Part shown: piece after piece, positions 57,999-64,000 of the stretch
Position numbering within the stretch: the stretch's first letter is position 1
Layout: every line of letters starts with the position of its first letter
NCBI RefSeq assembly: GCF_012985205.1
Contig: NZ_JABEKS010000002.1
Coordinates: 496,001 to 560,000, forward strand
Length of the DNA: 64,000 nucleotides
Reading direction: 5' to 3'
Origin: Planctomonas sp. JC2975
Lineage (GTDB): Bacteria; Actinomycetota; Actinomycetes; Actinomycetales; Microbacteriaceae
Program-made: the position numbers and the translations under genes
The notes under the pieces: generated by a model
The model's database searches: none
The model's input: only the letters and a program-made list of their open reading frames with translations
What the model was told of the DNA's origin: nothing

Positions 57999-59138
57999 GT
58001 GATCTCGTTCTCCGACCTCCCGATCCGCGACGATCTTCGCGGTAAGTCCCCGTACGGCGCGCCTGTGGCAGCCGTACCCGTGGCGCTGAACGTGAACGAG
58101 AACACACATCCGATTCCTGACGAGGTCGTCGCTGACATCCTCGAGTCGGTCGGCGAGGCCTTGAAGGGCGCGAACCGGTATCCGGATCGGGAGTTCGGCG
58201 AACTCCGGGCCTCGCTCGCCGGCTATCTCGGCCACGGACTCGACGCCTCCAACATCTGGGCGGCGAACGGTTCCAACGAGGTGCTGCAGCAGATCCTTCA
58301 GGCGTTCGGAGGGCCGGGCCGTTCGGCGCTCGGCTTCGCGCCGACGTATTCGATGTATCCGCTGCTGGCATCCGGAACGGGCACGTCGTGGATCGCCGCC
58401 GATCGCGAGGCGGACTACGCCATCTCGCCTGACCACGCGGCGAAGTGGGTGCGTGAAGCGAGGCCGGATGTCGTCATCATCTGCGCCCCGAACAACCCGA
58501 CGGGGACTCCGCTCGGTCTCGATGTCGTCGAGGCCGTGTACGAGGCGAGCGACGGCATCGTCGTGGTCGACGAGGCGTACCAGGAGTTCATGCCGGAGGA
58601 TTCTTCGAGCGCCTTGACGCTTCTCCCGGGTCGTGAGCGGCTCATCGTGTCGCGCACCATGAGCAAGGCCTTCGCGTTCGCCGGCGTCCGGGTGGGCTAT
58701 CTTGCAGCGGATCCCGCTGTGACTGATGCCCTGCGCCTGGTCAGACTCCCGTACCACCTCTCCGTGCTGACGCAGGCGGCAGCCATTGCGGCGCTTCGGC
58801 ACTCCGACGAGATGCTCGCCACTGTTCACGACATCGTGCGCCAGCGGGACCGGATCGCAGATGGCCTGCGAGGCCTCGGATACCTCGTGCACGACAGCGG
58901 CAGCAACTTCGTGCTCTTCGGCGGTGTGTCCGATCCGCACGCGATGTTCCTCGCGCTGCGCGACCGCGGCATCCTGGTGCGCGATGTGGGCATCACGAAC
59001 CACCTGCGCGTGAGTGCCGGCACGGAGGCGGAGACCACGGCGTTCCTCGAGGCGATGATCGACCTCGGCCCTGCGTCGACAGCGGCTTCGATGTCAGGGC
59101 TGCGCCCCTCATCGACTCAATCGGCACGCTCAGCGTGA
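57999..59138 (+). CDS. hisC: Histidinol-phosphate aminotransferase
   Basis: 379 residues, a PLP fold-type I enzyme. NENTHPIPDEV, the NGSNEVLQQI loop, CAPNNPTGTPLG, VVVDEAYQEF and the PLP-Lys region SRTMSKAFAFAGVRVGY are all present. It makes histidinol phosphate from imidazole-acetol phosphate. The last 14 codons or so lie in the first copy of a perfect 79-bp duplication, so the C-terminus ([13 protein letters not shown]) is repeat-derived and unlike family ends. It heads a hisC-hisB-hisH-hisA run. Confidence 0.93.
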   Translation: MISFSDLPIRDDLRGKSPYGAPVAAVPVALNVNENTHPIPDEVVADILESVGEALKGANRYPDREFGELRASLAGYLGHGLDASNIWAANGSNEVLQQILQAFGGPGRSALGFAPTYSMYPLLASGTGTSWIAADREADYAISPDHAAKWVREARPDVVIICAPNNPTGTPLGLDVVEAVYEASDGIVVVDEAYQEFMPEDSSSALTLLPGRERLIVSRTMSKAFAFAGVRVGYLAADPAVTDALRLVRLPYHLSVLTQAAAIAALRHSDEMLATVHDIVRQRDRIADGLRGLGYLVHDSGSNFVLFGGVSDPHAMFLALRDRGILVRDVGITNHLRVSAGTEAETTAFLEAMIDLGPASTAASMSGLRPSSTQSARSA

Positions 59139-59259
59139 GCCTGCGGCCCCCGCTGAGCGCACCTCAATCGCCGATATCGCGGCTGCGCCCCTCATCGACT
59201 CAATCGGCACGCTCAGCGTGAGCCTGCGGCCCCCGCTGAGCGCACCTCAATCGCCGATA
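59098..59259. repeat. Perfect 79-bp direct duplication at the hisC-hisB junction
   Basis: 59098-59176 and 59181-59259 are identical over 79 bp, with 4 bases between (period 83). Each copy contains an inverted repeat, CGCTCAGCG-N15-CGCTGAGCG, and outer ATCGGC/GCCGAT pairs. Copy 1 carries the hisC stop codon; copy 2 ends in the hisB promoter (TAGGCT begins at 59258). Confidence 0.9.
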
Positions 59260-59263
59260 GGCT
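59258..59263 (+). promoter_or_regulatory. -10 box of hisB
   Basis: TAGGCT, 7 bases before ATG 59271. Its first two bases are the last of the duplicated unit. Confidence 0.45.
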
Positions 59264-59270
59264 TGAGGGC

Positions 59271-59873
59271 ATGAGCAGCCGCACCGCGAGCATCCGCCGC
59301 GAGACCAGCGAGTCGAGCATCGAGCTGTCGCTCGATCTCGATGGCACCGGCCGCAGCAGCATCCACACGACGGTGCCGTTCTACGACCATCTGCTCACGG
59401 CATTCGCCAAGCACTCGCTCACCGATCTGACCGTTCGCGCCAAGGGCGACATCGAGATCGACGTGCACCACACCGTGGAAGACGTGGGCATTGTGCTCGG
59501 TCAGGCGATCCGGGATGCGCTCGGCGACAAGTCCGGCATCTCCCGTTATGGGGACTCCACGGTGCCACTCGACGAAGCACTCGTGCAGGCCGTCGTCGAC
59601 ATCTCGGGGCGCCCCTATCTGGTGCACACCGGCGAGCCGGTCGGATTCGAGCACCACCTCATCGGCGGCCACTTCACCGGATCCATGGTGCGCCACGTCT
59701 TCGAGGCCATCGCGTTCAACGCCGCGCTCACGGTGCACGTCCGGGTGCTGAGCGGCCGGGATCCGCACCACATCGCCGAGACGGAGTTCAAGGCGTTCGC
59801 GCGAGCGTTCCGGCAGGCGAAGGCACTCGATCCGCTCGTTGAGGGCATCCCGTCGACGAAGGGCGCCCTGTGA
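59271..59873 (+). CDS. hisB: Imidazoleglycerol-phosphate dehydratase
   Basis: 200 residues, the monofunctional form. The manganese-binding motifs are complete: [50 protein letters not shown] and [16 protein letters not shown]. It dehydrates imidazole glycerol phosphate. The message begins near the ATG; the stop overlaps hisH (GTGA). Confidence 0.95.
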   Translation: MSSRTASIRRETSESSIELSLDLDGTGRSSIHTTVPFYDHLLTAFAKHSLTDLTVRAKGDIEIDVHHTVEDVGIVLGQAIRDALGDKSGISRYGDSTVPLDEALVQAVVDISGRPYLVHTGEPVGFEHHLIGGHFTGSMVRHVFEAIAFNAALTVHVRVLSGRDPHHIAETEFKAFARAFRQAKALDPLVEGIPSTKGAL

Positions 59874-60547
59874 CAGGGGCGGCCGAGAACGGGTCGGCGG
59901 AGCGCGTGCCCTCGATCGTCGTCCTGGACTACGGATCCGGGAACATCCACTCGGCCGCAAAGGCGCTGGAAGCCGTCGGCGCCGATGTGACCGTGACGTC
60001 CGACCGTCGGGCCGCGATGGACGCCGACGGGCTCGTCGTGCCCGGCGTCGGCGCGTTCAAGGCCGTGATCGACCAGCTGCGTTCCGTGCGCGGGGGAGAG
60101 ATCATCGATCGCCGTCTCGCCGGCGGTCGACCCGTTCTCGGGATCTGCGTCGGCATGCAGGTGCTGTTCGCGCACGGAGTCGAGCACGGACACGACGCCG
60201 AGGGCCTCGGCGAATGGCCGGGCACGATCGAGCGGCTGAAAGCTCCCGTCCTGCCGCACATGGGGTGGAACACCGTGAACGCCCCCGCCGACTCCGTTCT
60301 CTTCGACGGTGTGCGGGACGAGCGCTTCTACTTCGTCCACTCCTTCGGCGCGCAGCAGTGGGAACTGGAGGCCTCCGGCCCGTTCGCCGCGGCGAAGCTG
60401 ACCTGGGCCGACTACGGAGGTCCGTTCCTGGCCGCTGTCGAGAACGGTCCGCTCACGGCAACGCAATTCCACCCGGAGAAGTCCGGTCAGGCCGGCATGC
60501 GGCTGCTGCGCAACTGGGTGCAGAGTCTTCCCGTGCACGCGGCGTAG
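59870..60547 (+). CDS. hisH: Imidazole glycerol phosphate synthase, glutaminase subunit
   Basis: 225 residues of the class I glutamine amidotransferase fold. The nucleophile is Cys93 in [10 protein letters not shown], with His and Glu in FHPEKSG; VPGVGAF forms the oxyanion strand. It feeds ammonia to HisF, whose gene is not in this window. Co-translated with hisB; hisA follows after 61 bases. Confidence 0.95.
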   Translation: MTGAAENGSAERVPSIVVLDYGSGNIHSAAKALEAVGADVTVTSDRRAAMDADGLVVPGVGAFKAVIDQLRSVRGGEIIDRRLAGGRPVLGICVGMQVLFAHGVEHGHDAEGLGEWPGTIERLKAPVLPHMGWNTVNAPADSVLFDGVRDERFYFVHSFGAQQWELEASGPFAAAKLTWADYGGPFLAAVENGPLTATQFHPEKSGQAGMRLLRNWVQSLPVHAA

Positions 60548-60608
60548 AACGCGAGACGCCGCGGTCCGGCATCCGTCATCCCCTCCTCACCGAAAGAACC
60601 CAGCACCG

Positions 60609-61355
60609 ATGGCTCCCTTCACCGACACGCCCAAGCTCGAGCTCCTTCCCGCTGTCGACATCGCCGACGGCAAGGCGGTGCGTCTGACGCAGGGGGAGGC
60701 CGGCAGCGAGACGAGCTACGGCGATCCCGTCGATGCCGCGGCGGAGTGGGCGGATCAGGGCGCCGAGTGGATCCACCTCGTCGACCTCGACGCGGCATTC
60801 GGACGCGGCGACAACCGCGACGTGCTCAAGGCAGTGCTGCACGCGCGACGCGACGTGCAGATCGAGCTGTCGGGCGGCATCCGTGACGACGAGTCGCTGG
60901 AGCGCGCGCTGGAACTCGGCGCGAAGCGCGTCAACCTCGGCACCGCAGCCCTGGAGAACCCCGAGTGGGCGGCGGATGCCATCTCCCGCTACGGCGAGGC
61001 GATCGCCGTCGGGCTCGACGTGCGCGGCACCACCCTTGCGGCTCGAGGATGGACGCGCGACGGCGGCGACCTCTGGGATGTGCTGGCGCGTCTGGAAGAC
61101 GCCGGATGCGCGCGCTATGTGGTGACGGACGTCACGAAGGACGGCACCCTGCGCGGCCCGAACCTCGAGCTCCTCAAGCAGGTCACGGAACGCACGGACC
61201 GGCCGGTGGTCGCATCCGGGGGCATCTCGAACCTCGACGACATCGCGGCGCTGAGGGAGCTCGTGCCGAGCGGAATCGAGGGCGCGATCGTCGGCAAGGC
61301 GCTGTACGCCGGCGCGTTCACGCTCGCGGAGGCGCTGGACGTTGCCGGACGCTGA
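60609..61355 (+). CDS. hisA: Phosphoribosyl isomerase HisA/PriA
   Basis: 248 residues, a beta/alpha barrel. [28 protein letters not shown] (catalytic Asp), [13 protein letters not shown] and [10 protein letters not shown] (second Asp) are the marks. In actinobacteria the same enzyme (PriA) also does the TrpF step of tryptophan synthesis; the sequence fits that subgroup, but dual activity is inferred. The SseB-like gene starts inside its last codons. Confidence 0.94.
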   Translation: MAPFTDTPKLELLPAVDIADGKAVRLTQGEAGSETSYGDPVDAAAEWADQGAEWIHLVDLDAAFGRGDNRDVLKAVLHARRDVQIELSGGIRDDESLERALELGAKRVNLGTAALENPEWAADAISRYGEAIAVGLDVRGTTLAARGWTRDGGDLWDVLARLEDAGCARYVVTDVTKDGTLRGPNLELLKQVTERTDRPVVASGGISNLDDIAALRELVPSGIEGAIVGKALYAGAFTLAEALDVAGR

Positions 61356-62166
61356 CCCGAGCACCGGAGCCGTCGGTGGTGGGGAGCACCGTGATCGGCA
61401 TCTCTTCGGCTCGACCGATCGCGCCGACTCCGCCGGGCTCCCGTGGGAGGGCCGCCACTTCGAGCAGAACACGGCGACGGACGACGACGGGTCGGCGGAT
61501 CCGGCACTGCTGAAGGCTCTGACGGACTTCGCCGACGGGCGAGCGGATGCAGCGCAGGTGGTCGAGGCGGTTCGCGCCGCGCGCCTCCTGGTTCCGCTCC
61601 TCGCCCATGCGGGCGAACTGGGCGAGACGCCGGAGGGACACCTCGTCGACAAGACGCAGGAGTTGTCGATCGCGACGGTCCAGGCGCCGGACGGGCGAGC
61701 GGTGCTGCCGGCGTTCACGTCCGTCACCACCATGTCGGCCTGGAACCAGAAGGCCAGGCCCGTGCCGGCCGTCGGGCCGCGCATCGCGCTCGCCGCGGCG
61801 AGCGAAGAGACGGAGCTGGTGGTGATCGACCCGACCAGCCCGACCGAGTTCGTGCTGCGGCGGCCGATGGTGAGGGCACTGGCGACGGGTGCGGAGTGGA
61901 TCGCCCCGTGGTCCGATCCCGAAGTAGTCGACGCATTCGGCGCCGCAACGCTGGGCGAGAGCGACGTGGTCGGCCTGCGGGTGTCCAGCGGGGATCCGTC
62001 AGCGCGGCTGGCTGGTCCCGAGGCCCAGGTGGGCGTCGTGCTGCGTTCCGGCCTGGATGCCGACGCCCTGCGAGCGCTCGTCGCCAGGCTGTCGGAGGCG
62101 TGGGGCGCATCCGCGGTCATCGCCGAACGGGTCGACTCCCTGTCGCTACGGCTGCTGTCTGCCTGA
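61342..62166 (+). CDS. SseB-family protein
   Basis: 274 residues from TTG 61342, with GGAGG 9 bases before it inside hisA. The SseB N-terminal domain is seen in [47 protein letters not shown] and [14 protein letters not shown]. The function is unknown in actinobacteria (the enterobacterial name refers to a rhodanese-enhancing protein). It overlaps hisA by 14 bases and is usual in this place between hisA and infC in Micrococcales. Confidence 0.85.
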   Translation: MPDADPSTGAVGGGEHRDRHLFGSTDRADSAGLPWEGRHFEQNTATDDDGSADPALLKALTDFADGRADAAQVVEAVRAARLLVPLLAHAGELGETPEGHLVDKTQELSIATVQAPDGRAVLPAFTSVTTMSAWNQKARPVPAVGPRIALAAASEETELVVIDPTSPTEFVLRRPMVRALATGAEWIAPWSDPEVVDAFGAATLGESDVVGLRVSSGDPSARLAGPEAQVGVVLRSGLDADALRALVARLSEAWGASAVIAERVDSLSLRLLSA

Positions 62167-62183
62167 GCGGGCCACGGTCCGGC

Positions 62184-62606
62184 TCAGATCACCGAGCCGG
62201 TGTACTTCTCGCCCGGCCCGGACCCGGGGGCGTCCGGAATCGACGACGTCTCGCGGAACGTCAGCTGGAGGCTCCGCAGACCGTCGCGGAGACTGCGCGC
62301 GTGCTGGTCTCCGATGTGCTGCGCACTCGCGGTCACCAAGCCGGCGAGAGCGTCGATCAGCTTGCGGGCTTCGTCGAGATCGGTCTGCGTCTCCGGGTCG
62401 TCCGCGAGGCCGCACTTCACCGCCGCAGCACTCATCAGATGGACGGCAGTGGTCGTGATGACCTCGACCGCCGGCACATCCGCAATGTCGCGCGTGGCGC
62501 CGGCGATCGCTGCGGCCTCCGCCTCGAGGTCGATGTCCGCTGCGGTGATCTCCACGAAGTCGGGTGAGTTCTGGTCCTCGAACCGGTGTACGTGCTGATC
62601 GGACAT
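62184..62606 (-). CDS. DUF1844 protein
   Basis: 140 residues. The core EVITTTAVHLMSAAAVKCGL, then TQTDLDEARKLIDALAGLV, matches DUF1844, an actinobacterial and deltaproteobacterial small protein often encoded next to infC. The function is unknown. GGAGG lies before ATG 62606. It is divergent from the infC leader and convergent with the SseB-like gene. Confidence 0.87.
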   Translation of the reverse strand: MSDQHVHRFEDQNSPDFVEITAADIDLEAEAAAIAGATRDIADVPAVEVITTTAVHLMSAAAVKCGLADDPETQTDLDEARKLIDALAGLVTASAQHIGDQHARSLRDGLRSLQLTFRETSSIPDAPGSGPGEKYTGSVI

Positions 62607-62683
62607 GGGGCCTCCGCGTGCGTGAAGAAAAGTCGGGTGAAGGGGAGTGGTTGGGACGATTCGGCCGCGCCCGCAGCGTCTGC

Positions 62684-62689
62684 TAGACT
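62684..62689 (+). promoter_or_regulatory. -10 box of the infC operon
   Basis: TAGACT, about 258 bases before the infC start, which gives a long leader. Confidence 0.5.
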
Positions 62690-62947
62690 ATGTCGGGCCT
62701 TCGGAGCACTATGCCTCGAAGGGAAAGTGGAGATTCTCCCACCCGCGCTTGACCGCTTCATCAGGTTACCGGGTCGTTACGCACTCCGCCGAGGAGACGA
62801 AAGTCGCCGAGGTTGACGTAGAGGGTGCGGGATGCACGGCCGTGCGTGAGCACGGATCGCATGTGTGTGAGAACTCTCTGCCGACCATCCTGCGGCATCG
62901 CCGAAGGATGCCCGCCCAAGAGAAATGCTCGATCAGAGGAGCCACGC
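62690..62947 (+). ncRNA. Structured infC leader
   Basis: About 250 untranslated bases. One certain hairpin is CCGTGC-GTGA-GCACGG (62840-62855), with a GNRA tetraloop. GGAGATTCTCC (near 62731) forms another small stem. The region ends with AGAGGAG before the AUC start. Such leaders regulate IF3-L35-L20 operons in other bacteria through L20 or antitermination; here the mechanism is unknown. Confidence 0.4.
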
Positions 62948-63577
62948 ATCAGCGATCCCCGTACCAATGACCGTATCCGCGTCCCCGAGGTTCGCCTCGT
63001 CGGCCCAGGCGGAGAACAGATCGGCGTCGTCAAGATCGAGGTCGCCATCCGTCTCGCACAAGAGGCGGACATGGACCTCGTGGAGGTGGCTCCGAATTCG
63101 AAGCCGCCAGTCGCCAAGATCATGGACTACGGCAAGTACAAGTACGAGGCTGCGCAGAAGGCCAAAGAGGCCAGGCGCAACCAGGCGAACACCGTGCTCA
63201 AAGAGGTGCGGTTCCGCCTCAAGATCGACAAACACGACTACGAGACCAAGCGCAAGCGCGCAGAGGGATTCCTCAAGGCCGGGGACAAGGTCAAAGCCAT
63301 GATCCTGTTCCGCGGACGCGAGCAGTCCCGCCCCGAGCAGGGTGTGCGCCTGTTGCAGCGGTTCGCCGAAGATGTGGCGGAATTCGGTTCAGTGGAATCG
63401 AACCCGACCATCGACGGTCGCAACATGGTCATGGTCATCGGCCCTCTGAAGAACAAGTCGGAGGCCAAGGCCGAGGCCAACGCACAACGTGCCGCGAACC
63501 GCGCGCGCTCCCAGCAGCAGCGCGCGGGTGTGGCCACCGAGGCGGAAACCCCCTCCGCCACCGATGAGGAGAAATAA
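62948..63577 (+). CDS. infC: Translation initiation factor IF-3 (AUC start codon)
   Basis: 209 residues if it starts at ATC 62948. The protein then begins (M)[18 protein letters not shown], exactly where actinobacterial IF3 starts, and AGAGGAG lies 6 bases upstream. There is no ATG, GTG or TTG in frame at that place; the nearest upstream in-frame starts are in the leader, without ribosome sites. IF3 rejects non-canonical start codons, and E. coli infC uses AUU for self-control, so an AUC start is credible. The rest is complete: the N domain, the lysine-rich linker and C domain [20 protein letters not shown] tail rich in Glu and Ala follows. Confidence 0.9.
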   Translation: MSDPRTNDRIRVPEVRLVGPGGEQIGVVKIEVAIRLAQEADMDLVEVAPNSKPPVAKIMDYGKYKYEAAQKAKEARRNQANTVLKEVRFRLKIDKHDYETKRKRAEGFLKAGDKVKAMILFRGREQSRPEQGVRLLQRFAEDVAEFGSVESNPTIDGRNMVMVIGPLKNKSEAKAEANAQRAANRARSQQQRAGVATEAETPSATDEEK

Positions 63578-63771
63578 TGCCCAAGCAGAAGACCCACTCC
63601 GGGGCCAAGAAGCGGTTCAAGCTCACCGGCAGCGGCAAGGTGATGAAGCAGCAGGCCGGCATGCGCCACCACCTGGAGCTGAAGACGAGCCGTCGCACGC
63701 GTCGGCTCAACCAGGACCAGGTGCTCCCGACGGTCGACGCCAAGGTCGCCAAGAAGCTTCTCGGCAAGTAA
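63577..63771 (+). CDS. rpmI: 50S ribosomal protein L35
   Basis: 64 residues, full length. [20 protein letters not shown] and [14 protein letters not shown] are the L35 pattern. It binds 23S rRNA. Its ATG overlaps the infC TAA (TAATG), so the two are translationally coupled. Confidence 0.97.
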   Translation: MPKQKTHSGAKKRFKLTGSGKVMKQQAGMRHHLELKTSRRTRRLNQDQVLPTVDAKVAKKLLGK

Positions 63772-63799
63772 GCCGAAACGACGCGAAGGATATTGAGCA

Positions 63800-64000
63800 A
63801 TGGCAAGAGTGAAGAGGGCCGTCAACGCCCACAAGAAGCGTCGGGTCGTCCTCGAGCGCGCTGAGGGATACCGCGGACAGCGGTCGCGCCTCTACCGCAA
63901 GGCCAAGGAGCAGGTCACCCACTCGCTGGTCTACAGCTACCGTGACCGTCGTGCCCGGAAGGGCGACTTCCGTCGCCTGTGGATCCAGCGCATCAACGCC
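63800..64000 (+). CDS. rplT: 50S ribosomal protein L20 (cut by right edge)
   Basis: The first 67 residues are present: [53 protein letters not shown]20 is needed for early 50S assembly and in other bacteria represses its own operon. AAGGA lies 9 bases before the ATG. The gene continues past the window. Confidence 0.96.
   Translation, partial: MARVKRAVNAHKKRRVVLERAEGYRGQRSRLYRKAKEQVTHSLVYSYRDRRARKGDFRRLWIQRINA

Overview
The window is GC-rich, gene-dense DNA from an actinobacterium, most likely a Microbacteriaceae (Micrococcales) relative of Leifsonia or Humibacter. This rests on the codon use, the frequent GTG starts, the many TANNNT boxes placed 6 bases before start codons, and the gene order. 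From pnp through dapB, dapA, RNase J, ftsK, pgsA, clgR, recA, recX, miaB, miaA, dapF, hflX and lexA the order follows the conserved block known from Mycobacterium tuberculosis. The segment divS-hisCBHA-sseB-DUF1844-infC-rpmI-rplT is typical of Micrococcales. I saw no transposase, integrase, CRISPR array, rRNA or tRNA.

Layout. 1-7.5 kb: end of an FAD-linked oxidase, PrsW protease, FKBP isomerase, MFS exporter, apt, carboxylesterase, alpha/beta hydrolase and a membrane protein. 7.6-26 kb: rpsO, then about 18 kb of accessory genes that separate rpsO from pnp. These are an XRE-MurA fusion, a metallo-beta-lactamase-fold hydrolase with a divergent TetR, a branched-chain amino acid / leucine degradation cluster (bkdABC, TetR, accD1, accA1, acyl-CoA dehydrogenase, MaoC, CitE-like lyase), then YhhN, VanZ and fructosamine-kinase-like genes. 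26-35.9 kb: pnp with a structured leader, an aldo/keto-reductase-fold protein that has lost its catalytic tetrad, M16 peptidase, phosphatase, dapB, OsmC and thioredoxin genes. 36-46.5 kb: dapA, RNase J, ftsK, pgsA, cinA-like, clgR, DUF3046, recA and recX. 46.7-57.9 kb: miaB, miaA, dapF, methyltransferase, hflX, metF-metE, lexA and divS. 58-64 kb: histidine genes, sseB-like, DUF1844 and the infC-rpmI-rplT operon, which runs off the right edge.

How the genes work together. The leucine cluster can carry branched 2-oxo acids through oxidative decarboxylation, dehydrogenation, biotin-dependent carboxylation, hydration (MaoC) and cleavage (CitE-like), under a TetR repressor with two operator copies. 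dapB, dapA and dapF supply diaminopimelate and lysine. recA, recX, lexA and divS form the SOS module, with LexA-box-like sites before recA and divS. pnp and RNase J are RNA-decay enzymes. metF and metE make methionine from methylene-THF.

Most notable points: a putative infC AUC start codon; a perfect 79-bp duplication that forms the end of hisC; a BkdC (E2) without an E3-binding domain; a tetrad-less aldo/keto reductase; the XRE-MurA fusion with a displaced catalytic Asp; a 13-codon leaderless leader ORF before yhhN; and a widespread TANNNT-N6-start arrangement that implies many leaderless mRNAs. All calls come from reading the sequence; no database search was run.
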